Below, in pieces: positions 57,622 to 64,000 of a stretch of DNA of 64,000 nucleotides. The notes under the pieces were generated by a model. The model ran no database searches and was not told where the DNA came from. It worked only from the letters and a program-made list of their open reading frames with translations. Position numbers and translations under genes: made by a program. The stretch spans positions 1 through 64,000 of the forward strand of contig NZ_JAFFIW010000028.1 of assembly GCF_018588885.1 (NCBI RefSeq), written 5' to 3'. The first letter of the stretch is position 1. Each line of letters opens with the position of its first letter. The DNA is from Mesorhizobium sp. dw_380. Its GTDB lineage: Bacteria; Pseudomonadota; Alphaproteobacteria; Rhizobiales; Rhizobiaceae.

Positions 57622-58755
57622 ATGAAACCCCGTATTCTTATCCTTGGCGCCGGTTTTGGCGGGCTTGAGCTCAGCACGTCCTTGTCGGAAGCCCTGGGTG
57701 ACAGCATTGCTGTCACCCTGATCGACAAGTCGGATTCCTTCGTGTTCGGCTTTGCCAAGCTCGATCTGATGTTCGGCCGCGCAACCGAGACGGCTGTGCG
57801 GCTACCATACGCCGACTATGCCAAGTCCGGCGTCGTGATGAAGCGCGAGACCGTCACCGCCATCGACCCGGAACGGCGGTGCGTGACGACCGACAAGGGT
57901 GTGCACGAGGCGGACATACTGGTGGTCGCTCTCGGCGCAGATTATGACGTATCGGCCACGCCCGGCATTACGCTCGGCCGGAACGAATTCTATACCGTAC
58001 CGGGCGCCGCTCACATGGCGAAGGTGCTGCCAGGCTTCATCCGGGGCCATGCCGTGATCGGCGTCTGCGGCGCGCCCTATAAATGCCCGCCTGCGCCCAG
58101 CGAGTGTGCCCTGATGCTGCACGACTACCTGACCGAGAGGGGTGTCCGCGGCAACTGCCAAATCACCTGTGTGAACCCGATGTCGAGTCCGGTGCCACCT
58201 TCTCCCGAAACGTCGAAGGCTCTTCTCGCGGCTTTCGCCGAACGCGGTATTGTCTTCATTCCAAGCACCCGCGTGGTTTCCGTGGACGAGGGCCGCAAGG
58301 TTGTGACGCTCGACAATGGCAGCGAGCTGCCCTGCGATCTGTTCCTTGGCGTGCCCAGGAACCGCGCCCCGGATGTCGTCGTCGAGGCCGGCATGACCGA
58401 GGGCGGCTGGGTCACTATCGATCCGCGCACACTCGAAACCCGCTTTCCCGGTGTTTACGCGTTGGGCGACCTGGCCAATACGGGTGCGCCGAAGGCGGGG
58501 GTCTTTGCCGAGGGCGCCGCGCGCACCGTTGCAGCGAACCTGATTGCCAGGCTGCGTCATGAGGAGCCAACGGCCAGGAACCCAGGTGCGGGATCCTGCT
58601 ACATCGAATTCGGCGCCAACAGGATCGCCAGGGTGGATGTGGATTTCTTTTCCGGTCCAAAACCCACCGGCGCTTTCTATGAACCGTCGGAGGCTTTGCG
58701 AGTCGACAAGGTAAACTTCGGCTCCAGCCGCAAGGCCCGCTGGTTCGGGCATTGA
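57622..58755 (+). CDS. Sulfide:quinone oxidoreductase-like flavoprotein
   Basis: This 377-residue FAD flavoprotein of the SQR/FCSD/NDH-2 superfamily has two dinucleotide-binding regions: ILILGAGFGGLELSTSLSEA at the N-terminus and one near residue 140. Cys149 and Cys155 in CGAPYKCPPAPSE match the redox cysteine motif of flavocytochrome c sulfide dehydrogenase and some SQRs. The FAD-closing motif VYALGDLAN is present. Oxidation of sulfide or a thiol, with electrons passed to quinone, is plausible; a plain NADH dehydrogenase is less likely given the cysteines. It is probably co-transcribed with the peroxiredoxin. Confidence 0.88.
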   Translation: MKPRILILGAGFGGLELSTSLSEALGDSIAVTLIDKSDSFVFGFAKLDLMFGRATETAVRLPYADYAKSGVVMKRETVTAIDPERRCVTTDKGVHEADILVVALGADYDVSATPGITLGRNEFYTVPGAAHMAKVLPGFIRGHAVIGVCGAPYKCPPAPSECALMLHDYLTERGVRGNCQITCVNPMSSPVPPSPETSKALLAAFAERGIVFIPSTRVVSVDEGRKVVTLDNGSELPCDLFLGVPRNRAPDVVVEAGMTEGGWVTIDPRTLETRFPGVYALGDLANTGAPKAGVFAEGAARTVAANLIARLRHEEPTARNPGAGSCYIEFGANRIARVDVDFFSGPKPTGAFYEPSEALRVDKVNFGSSRKARWFGH

Positions 58756-58833
58756 GCTTCGACAATGGCGGCGCCGGCGGGTCGTCACCGGCGCCCGTCC
58801 CATCCAACAGAGCAGGTTTTCCGCATTTGCTTG

Positions 58834-58852
58834 GAGCGGTCCACCGTTTCAC
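58834..58852. repeat. Short dispersed repeat, copy 2
   Basis: GAGCGGTCCACCGTTTCAC, matching 18 of 19 bases with the copy at 50145-50163. It extends into a small dyad (CGTTTC-ACG-GAAACG) that can form a hairpin after the SQR-like gene. Confidence 0.6.
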
Positions 58853-58887
58853 GGAAACGCCGAACCGCCTTTTCTGCTGGACTTGCT

Positions 58888-60090
58888 TCAGGCCACCTGC
58901 AACTGCCGTCGCGGCAGCGGCGGGAAGGCGATCGCTATGCCTGCAGCACCAAGGCCGATAAGGGCCGAGCCGATGAACAGCCAGTGGTAGCTGGCATAGG
59001 CGTCGAACACCATGCCGCCGGCGAGCGGGCCCAAGGCCATGCCGAGGCTCGACAGCATGGTGGCGGCGCCGAACACGGTGCCGAGGATGCGCTGGCCGAA
59101 ATATTCGCGCGCCAGCACCGCGTAGAGCGGCATGACGCCGCCATAGGTGGCGCCGAAGATGACGGCCAGCATATAGAACTGGTCGAGCTGGCTGATCGAG
59201 AGATAGGCGGCAATGACGACCGCCTGGATCGCCAGACCCGCGATCAGCACCGGCTTGACGCCGAGCCTGTCGGCCAGCACGCCGTAGAGCAGCCGGCCGC
59301 CGAGGCCAGCCAGACCCTCGACGCTGTAGATCGAGACCGCCGCCATCGGCGCGACGCCGCACAGCATGGCATAGCTCACCATGTGGAAGATCGGCCCGGA
59401 ATGGGCGGCGCAACAGGCAAAGAAGGTCAGCCCCAGCACGATGAATTGGGGCGAGCGCAGCGCCTGGCCGACGCTCATGCCGGCACCCTCGGCGACCGGC
59501 GCGGAGGCCGCATCCGCCACGGCAGGCTTTGGCGGCTGGCGTACCAGCAGCACCGCCGGCAGCAGGAGCACCCAGGCCATGATGCCGATGTCGAACATGG
59601 CGGTGCGCCATTCATAGGCCGAGATCAGCCAGCGGGCGAAGGGCGAGATCGTCATCGGCGCTACGCCCATGCCGGCCGAGACCAGCGAAACCGCCAGGCC
59701 GCGATTGGTGTCGAACCAGCCAGTGGTCAGCGCGATCATCGGCGCGAAGAAGGCGCTGGCGGCAAGCCCGACGAGCACGCCATAGCTGATCTGGAAGGTC
59801 AGCAGCGAGCCGGCGCGGCTTGCCACCACCAGCGCCAGGCCGAGCAGCACGGCGCCGATCGCCACGACGATGCGGGCGCCGAAGCGGTCGGAGAGGGCAC
59901 CCCAGGCGAAGCCGCCAAGACCCATCACCAGGAAGTTCAGCGTCATGGCGCTCGAAATGCCGGCGCGCGACCAATTGGTGTCGATCGCCATCGGCTCGAG
60001 GAAAATCGCCAGCGAAAACATCGTACCGATGGCGACACAGGACATCAGCGCGCCAGCCGCGACGATGACCCAACGATAGGAAAGGTTCAT
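58888..60090 (-). CDS. MFS transporter (OFA/monocarboxylate-like)
   Basis: This 400-residue transporter has twelve hydrophobic segments and OFA/MCT-like features: N-terminal YRWVIVAAGALMSCVAIGTM, LGGFAWGALSDRFGARIVVA (the motif between TM2 and TM3), and C-terminal LAREYFGQRILGTVFGAATM. Substrates in the family include oxalate, formate and other monocarboxylates. It ends in FPPLPRRQLQVA, whose 3' end is duplicated as a relic at 54922-55031. It has no close operon partner. Confidence 0.9.
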   Translation of the reverse strand: MNLSYRWVIVAAGALMSCVAIGTMFSLAIFLEPMAIDTNWSRAGISSAMTLNFLVMGLGGFAWGALSDRFGARIVVAIGAVLLGLALVVASRAGSLLTFQISYGVLVGLAASAFFAPMIALTTGWFDTNRGLAVSLVSAGMGVAPMTISPFARWLISAYEWRTAMFDIGIMAWVLLLPAVLLVRQPPKPAVADAASAPVAEGAGMSVGQALRSPQFIVLGLTFFACCAAHSGPIFHMVSYAMLCGVAPMAAVSIYSVEGLAGLGGRLLYGVLADRLGVKPVLIAGLAIQAVVIAAYLSISQLDQFYMLAVIFGATYGGVMPLYAVLAREYFGQRILGTVFGAATMLSSLGMALGPLAGGMVFDAYASYHWLFIGSALIGLGAAGIAIAFPPLPRRQLQVA

Positions 60091-60238
60091 TCAAATCTCC
60101 CATGCCAGAGGGCAGCGCCGTGCGCTGCTTGCGTCCGAAGGACGCTGGCACCGAAGCCGATCCTACAATCTGGTTGCATTTTTTATCCAGTCTGAAGCGG
60201 CGATGTTCCCGGCCACCCAGTCGCTTTTACGGGAGCTG

Positions 60239-60697
60239 TCAGATCGGCAGTTCCAGCGTGTACTTGATCGTCTGGCTGGGGACGTCGGTCTTGACGTTCT
60301 GGACACCCTTGATGCGGCTCAGATGCTCCGACTGGAAGCGGCGGTAGTCGTCGATGCTGGCCGCCACGATGCGCACCATGGCATCGCAATCGCCGAGCAT
60401 CAGATAGCATTCCATGACCTGGGGCAGCTTGGCCACTTGGGTGGCGAAATGCTCGATCGTGTCCTCGTCCTGCGCCTTCAGCCAGATGCGGGTGAAGAAG
60501 GTGAGGCCCTTGCCGATGCTGGCCGGACTAAGCACGGCGACATAGCGGTCGATGACGCCGGCCTCTTCCAAAAGCTTCACGCGCCGCAGGCAAGGCGAGG
60601 GCGACAGGCCGACCTCATTGGCCAGATCATTGTTGGCCATGCGGCCGTCGCGCTGCAGCGCCCGCAGGATGCGCCTGTCGATCTCGTCAAGTTTCAT
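60239..60697 (-). CDS. Lrp/AsnC-family regulator
   Basis: This 152-residue Lrp-type regulator has the N-terminal helix-turn-helix (MKLDEIDRRILRALQRDGR, then MANNDLANEVGLSPSPCLRR) and a C-terminal RAM ligand domain (CYLMLGDCDAMVRIVAAS). It probably senses an amino acid such as leucine. The start at MKLDEIDRR was chosen, with GGAA about 9 bases upstream; an ATG five codons earlier is possible. It diverges from azlC/azlD and is the likely regulator of that branched-chain amino acid exporter. Confidence 0.92.
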   Translation of the reverse strand: MKLDEIDRRILRALQRDGRMANNDLANEVGLSPSPCLRRVKLLEEAGVIDRYVAVLSPASIGKGLTFFTRIWLKAQDEDTIEHFATQVAKLPQVMECYLMLGDCDAMVRIVAASIDDYRRFQSEHLSRIKGVQNVKTDVPSQTIKYTLELPI

Positions 60698-60884
60698 GGT
60701 GTTGAATTCCATCTTTTACGGCATCTGTGACATTCAGTGCCAAAAATGGATGGAATGCAACGATCTTCGCAACCAAATTGCGGAGGGATGTGGGTATCTT
60801 TGCTGCCGGTATCACGAGAGTTCAAACGCAGGGAAGCGGCTGCCGCGAGGCAGGCCGACGGCAAGGCATGAGCATTTCCGGGAC

Positions 60885-61619
60885 ATGAGCATTTCACAGA
60901 CAGTCGAAGCGGCGGGCAACGGCTCGGGATCGGAGTTCCGTCGGGGCGTGACATCCTGCGCGCCGGTGCTGTTGGGCACCATCCCCTATGCGCTGGTGCT
61001 TGGCGCCCAGGCCACGCAGAAAGGGCTGAGCACGGTTGAACTGTCCATGATGACGGGGCTGAACTTCGCCGGCGGCTCGGAATTCGCGGCGATCCAGTTG
61101 TGGACGTCGCTGCCGCATATGCTGCTGATCGTCGCCATCACCTTCCTGGTCAACAGCCGGCATCTGCTGATGGGAGCGGCCCTGGCGCCGTTCCTGCGCG
61201 ACCTGCCGCGGCGCAAGGTGTTTCCGGCGCTGTTCTTCATGTGTGACGAAAGCTGGGCGCTGGGCCTGTCCGACGCCAAACAGCGCACTGCTGCCGGCAT
61301 CACGCCGGCCTTCAGCCCGCGCTACTATATGGGCGCGGCACTGGCGATGTATCTGACCTGGGTGGCCTTCACCACGCTGGGCGCCTTGCTCGGCCCAATG
61401 CTTGGCCATGTCGAGACCTACGGTTTCGACATGGCGTTTCCGGCGGTCTTCCTGGTGCTGATGCGCGGCATGTGGAAGGGCGTGGCGGCGGCACGGCCTT
61501 GGCTGGTCAGCCTGGTCGTCGCCGCGCTCGTCTATCTCTTCGTTCCCGGCGCCTGGTATGTCGCGGCCGGTGCGGTGTCGGGCCTGGTCGCGGCCTGGCT
61601 GATGGCAGGTGACGCATGA
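60885..61619 (+). CDS. AzlC-family branched-chain amino acid exporter, large subunit
   Basis: This 244-residue AzlC/YgaZ-type inner-membrane protein has the N-terminal pattern GVTSCAPVLLGTIPYALVLG and the conserved GGSEFAAIQLW segment, with NSRHLLMGAALAPFL. Together with AzlD it exports valine, leucine or related compounds. The start at ATG 60885 is preceded, 17 bases upstream, by a second copy of CATGAGCATTTC, which makes a seven-codon reading frame (ATG 60868) ending in a TGA that overlaps this start. The downstream AzlD gene overlaps by ATGA. Confidence 0.93.
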   Translation: MSISQTVEAAGNGSGSEFRRGVTSCAPVLLGTIPYALVLGAQATQKGLSTVELSMMTGLNFAGGSEFAAIQLWTSLPHMLLIVAITFLVNSRHLLMGAALAPFLRDLPRRKVFPALFFMCDESWALGLSDAKQRTAAGITPAFSPRYYMGAALAMYLTWVAFTTLGALLGPMLGHVETYGFDMAFPAVFLVLMRGMWKGVAAARPWLVSLVVAALVYLFVPGAWYVAAGAVSGLVAAWLMAGDA

Positions 61620-61915
61620 TCAATGCCGCGACCCTTCTCACCATCGTACTGATGGCCGGCGTCACCTATCTCACGCGGATCGGCGGTTATGTCGTGCTGC
61701 GCAACCGCGTGCTCGGCGCGCGTGCCACGGCGGTGATGGAGGCGGCGCCCGGCTGCGTGCTGATCTCGGTCATCGCGCCGGCCTTCGTGTCGCGGAACCC
61801 GGCCGACCTCCTGGCGCTCGCCATCACCTTCATCGCCGCGACGCGGCTTTCCATGCTGCCGACCGTGCTGATCGGGGTCGCCGCGGCGGGCCTGCTCAGG
61901 CATTTCATCGGCTAG
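61616..61915 (+). CDS. AzlD-family branched-chain amino acid exporter, small subunit
   Basis: This 99-residue AzlD/YgaH-type protein has three to four membrane helices: LLTIVLMAGVTYLTRIGGYV, EAAPGCVLISVIAPAFVSRN, and LLALAITFIAATRLSMLPTV. It is the partner subunit of AzlC. Its ATG overlaps the AzlC stop, ensuring coupled synthesis. The ParE gene converges 20 bases downstream. Confidence 0.92.
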   Translation: MINAATLLTIVLMAGVTYLTRIGGYVVLRNRVLGARATAVMEAAPGCVLISVIAPAFVSRNPADLLALAITFIAATRLSMLPTVLIGVAAAGLLRHFIG

Positions 61916-61935
61916 AAAGGCAGTTGCTGGTTGGC

Positions 61936-62229
61936 TCACAGGATTCGCGGCCACTGTTGGGCGGCGTGCATGACGGTCAGTATTTCGACGACATCTCTGC
62001 TTACGCGATAGGGGACGATATAGGGAATATCGGCCAAAACGAGTTCTCGCGTCGCTTTGATGCGTCCAACACGACCCATGGCCGGCTGTTGGGTGAGCAG
62101 CTCCGTTGCGGACAAGATGCGTGCAATGACACGAGCGGCCGCTTCGGGACTGTCTTTTTCGATGTGCGCGCCGATTTCATCAAGCCGACGCAAAGCCCGC
62201 TTGGTCCAACGGATTGTCTTTCGGCTCAT
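61936..62229 (-). CDS. ParE-type toxin
   Basis: This 97-residue RelE/ParE-superfamily toxin has the ParE patterns RRLDEIGAHIEKDSPEAAAR and MGRVGRIKATRELVLADIPY followed by IVPYRVSRDVVEILTVMHA. ParE proteins poison DNA gyrase; RelE-like mRNA cleavage is less likely given these motifs. It follows the antitoxin gene by 2 bases, the usual ParDE order. It is the third toxin-antitoxin pair in the window and is unrelated in antitoxin type to the other two. Confidence 0.9.
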   Translation of the reverse strand: MSRKTIRWTKRALRRLDEIGAHIEKDSPEAAARVIARILSATELLTQQPAMGRVGRIKATRELVLADIPYIVPYRVSRDVVEILTVMHAAQQWPRIL

Positions 62230-62231
62230 AA

Positions 62232-62471
62232 TCAGCCGGTGGGCTTGAGGTATTTCCCAATCACGGCAGCCAGCTCTTGCTCATTGGCGAATTCACCGCG
62301 CTCGGCCTCGGCCAATCCGGCCTCTATCTCAGCGAGCTGCCACTCTTGACGGGCTACAAAGTCTTCGATGGCCTGGGCGGCAACATAAGAGCGCGATCGA
62401 TCGAGCTTTTCGGCGAGCTGATCGAGCCTGTTTGCGGTGTCGTCGGGGAGGCGTACGGTAAAAGCTGTCAT
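62232..62471 (-). CDS. RHH-type antitoxin (ParD/CopG)
   Basis: This 79-residue ribbon-helix-helix antitoxin has the N-terminal strand-helix-helix TAFTVRLPDDTANRLDQLAE followed by KLDRSRSYVAAQAIEDFV. The C-terminal half, acidic and helical, should wrap around ParE. A perfect 10-base dyad immediately upstream is its probable operator. The start at MTAFTVRL is the normal one for the family; an in-frame ATG 52 codons upstream would read through the operator. Confidence 0.91.
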   Translation of the reverse strand: MTAFTVRLPDDTANRLDQLAEKLDRSRSYVAAQAIEDFVARQEWQLAEIEAGLAEAERGEFANEQELAAVIGKYLKPTG

Positions 62472-62483
62472 AGTCGCGGTTCG

Positions 62484-62516
62484 CCTTGGTTCACTATGAT
62501 TGTCAATGAACCAAGG
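62484..62516. promoter_or_regulatory. ParD operator
   Basis: CCTTGGTTCA-N13-TGAACCAAGG is a perfect 10-base inverted repeat beginning 12 bases upstream of the antitoxin start. Ribbon-helix-helix dimers typically bind such sites to repress their own operon. Confidence 0.75.
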
Positions 62517-62611
62517 TGGATCGTCAAGCCGCACGCTAGGAATCGTGGGGTGCCCTGCGGATTCTGCGCTGCCTGAAGGTTGGCAAGCAACGGCTGGCGT
62601 TGGACAGCAAG

Positions 62612-62640
62612 AAAAGGCAGGCACCAAAACGCCTGCCCCT
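62612..62640 (-). terminator. Terminator of the azoreductase gene
   Basis: On the minus strand, GGCAGGC-N8-GCCTGCC is followed by TTTTC. The 7-base stem and T-run lie 20 bases after the stop of azoR. Confidence 0.8.
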
Positions 62641-62659
62641 TCCAGTTCGAAGTCTTCCC

Positions 62660-63295
62660 TTAGGCCGCAGCCGCGACATCGCGGCTGGCAGCGACCACGG
62701 CATCGACCTTGGCGGTCGCCTTGGCGAGCGCTTCGGTCACCGCGTCGGGGCCCATGCTGACGCCTTCGATGCGGATGACGTCGACATCGGTCATGCCGAT
62801 GAAGCCCAGGACGCTGCGCAGATACGGGATCGCGTGATCGAACTGCACGGCCGCACCCTCGGAATAGATGCCGCCCGAAGCGAGCACGATATAGACCTTC
62901 TTGCCGGTGACGAGGCCCTTGGGGCCGTTCTCGCCATAGGCAAAGCTCCTGCCGGAGCGGGTGACGTGATCGACCCAGGACTTCAGCGTCGAGGAGATGT
63001 TGAAGTTGATGAAGCCGGTGGCGAGGATCACCGTGTCGGCGGCGAACAGCTCATCGAGCACGACGTCGGACACGCCGACGACCTCAGCCTGGCGCTGGGT
63101 GCGGGCCTCAACCGGCGTGTAGATGCCGGTCGCATAGTCCGTATCGATATGCGGCAGCGGGTTGGCGACGAGGTCGCGCACGACGAGCGTGTTCGACGGA
63201 TCGGCGGCGACGAGCTTTTCAGCGAATTCGGTGGCAATGCGGGTCGAGTGCGAGGCAGCGCCGCGCGGGCTCGAAGTGACAAGAAGAATGGACAT
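62660..63295 (-). CDS. azoR: FMN-dependent NADH-azoreductase
   Basis: This 211-residue flavodoxin-fold enzyme has the FMN-binding N-terminus SILLVTSSPRGAASHSTRIA, the conserved MYNFxxP-like region read here as TGFINFNISSTLKSWVDHV, and VYIVLASGGIYSEG. E. coli AzoR (201 residues) reduces azo dyes and quinones with NADH by a ping-pong mechanism. The start at MSILLVTSSPRG is certain by family; an ATG 31 codons upstream is not. It diverges from a LysR regulator, a common arrangement in which the regulator responds to quinones or electrophiles. Confidence 0.93.
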   Translation of the reverse strand: MSILLVTSSPRGAASHSTRIATEFAEKLVAADPSNTLVVRDLVANPLPHIDTDYATGIYTPVEARTQRQAEVVGVSDVVLDELFAADTVILATGFINFNISSTLKSWVDHVTRSGRSFAYGENGPKGLVTGKKVYIVLASGGIYSEGAAVQFDHAIPYLRSVLGFIGMTDVDVIRIEGVSMGPDAVTEALAKATAKVDAVVAASRDVAAAA

Positions 63296-63341
63296 AGCGG
63301 GTCTCTCCAGTGGGATGAATTGTCCCGCCACATATGGGGCT

Positions 63342-63368
63342 ATATACCCATCAGATAAACTGGTATAT
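63342..63368. promoter_or_regulatory. LysR-type operator between azoR and lysR
   Basis: ATATACC-N13-GGTATAT is a perfect 7-base inverted repeat in the 108-base divergent gap, 35 bases from the LysR start and 46 bases from azoR. The spacing allows LysR control of both promoters. Confidence 0.6.
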
Positions 63369-63403
63369 TTTCTATACGATCCATCCACAAAATAGATAAA
63401 GCA

Positions 63404-64000
63404 ATGCAGCCCAACCCGACGCTCGACCAGCTACAGATCCTTGTCGCCGTTGCCGATACCGGGAGTTTCTCGGCCGCCGGCCGCAAGCTCAACCGGGCTC
63501 AATCCGTCATCAGCTACGGCATCGCCAATCTCGAGGCGCAGCTTGGGCTGAAGCTGTTCGAGCGCGAAGGCACGCGGGAGCCGCAGCTGACCGAGATCGG
63601 CCGGGCGATGCTGGAGGATGCGAGGCGCATGATCGGCGTGCTGCAGCGCATGCGTTCGCGCGTCGATGGCCACCACCACGGGCTGGAGGCGGAAGTGGCG
63701 CTGTCGGTCGACGCGGCGTTGCCTTCGCCCGTGCTGGTGCGGGTGCTGAAGGCGTTCGAGGCGCAGTTTCCGACCGTGATGCTGCGCCTGCATATCGGCA
63801 CGCTCGGCCTGATCCCCGATCATGTCGTCAGCGGCCAGGCCGACCTCGGCATTGGCGGCCTGCTGGGCGATGTCGACGTGCATCTCGTGCGCATCGGCTT
63901 CATGTCGATCGTGCTGGCCGCGGCACCCAGCCACCCGCTGGCGCTGCTGCCGAAACCGCTGGCGCTCGAGGATGTGCGCGAACACACCCAGCTTGTCGTC
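63404..64000 (+). CDS. LysR-type regulator, cut by window end
   Basis: The first 199 codons of a LysR-type regulator run to the last base of the window without a stop. The N-terminal winged helix reads LDQLQILVAVADTGSFSAAG, then RKLNRAQSVISYGIANLEAQ, and the effector domain begins after about residue 90 (LEAEVALSVDAALPSPVLV). It probably controls the divergent azoR gene. ATAAAGCA before the ATG gives only a weak ribosome site. Confidence 0.9.
   Translation, partial: MQPNPTLDQLQILVAVADTGSFSAAGRKLNRAQSVISYGIANLEAQLGLKLFEREGTREPQLTEIGRAMLEDARRMIGVLQRMRSRVDGHHHGLEAEVALSVDAALPSPVLVRVLKAFEAQFPTVMLRLHIGTLGLIPDHVVSGQADLGIGGLLGDVDVHLVRIGFMSIVLAAAPSHPLALLPKPLALEDVREHTQLVV

Overview
The window is GC-rich, gene-dense chromosomal DNA from an alphaproteobacterium. 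It is most likely a rhizobium of the Mesorhizobium/Phyllobacteriaceae type. The basis is the backbone carB, carA, yqeY, dnaG, rpoD; a CarB with an extra segment near residues 147-205; rhizobial-style palindromic intergenic repeats; and many LysR, MFS and ABC genes. No rRNA, tRNA, CRISPR array, phage, transposase, or nod/nif gene was seen. The genus is an inference.

Layout. At 0-20 kb, carB and carA lie on the minus strand, separated by about 15 kb of accessory genes. These are an SH3 periplasmic protein, an ArsR-phosphoesterase pair, a MarR regulator facing an SDR, a LysR regulator facing LysE, a DHFR-like protein, a PCMT-like methyltransferase, the divergent manganese pair mntH/mntR, a zinc metallopeptidase, a TetA-like MFS coupled to an aldo/keto reductase, and a RelE-Xre toxin-antitoxin module. 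At 20-37 kb, yqeY, dnaG and rpoD continue the backbone on the plus strand. Between yqeY and dnaG are a MerR-controlled Zn/Cd/Pb ATPase, an L,D-transpeptidase, a Na/Pi transporter, an RcnB-like protein and a second RelE-Xre module whose operator resembles the first. At 37-42 kb are small regulators (PadR, TetR, HlyU, WYL) and a YiaA-like gene broken at an A-tract.

At 42-48 kb are a sarcosine/dimethylglycine dehydrogenase-type gene split by a frameshift, a berberine-bridge-like oxidase, and a LysR/NmrA pair. At 48-55 kb a five-gene minus-strand operon (Gfo/Idh dehydrogenase, IolE-like protein, periplasmic binding protein, permease, single-NBD ATPase) diverges from a MocR-type regulator. This content matches the rhizopine (moc) loci of Sinorhizobium and is the most interesting biology here: probable uptake and oxidation of an inositol derivative.

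At 54.9-60 kb a BTAD-domain activator, a 1-Cys peroxiredoxin and a sulfide:quinone-reductase-like flavoprotein lie between two same-orientation copies of the 3' end of an MFS gene, one intact and one a relic. This looks like a module acquired or rearranged by recombination. At 60-64 kb are Lrp/AzlCD branched-chain amino acid export, a ParDE module, and an FMN azoreductase facing a LysR gene cut by the window end.

Regulation is unusually legible. Inverted-repeat operators sit in many divergent gaps (MarR, LysR, MerR, PadR, TetR, MocR, ParD, RelE-Xre), and several convergent gaps hold strong hairpin terminators.
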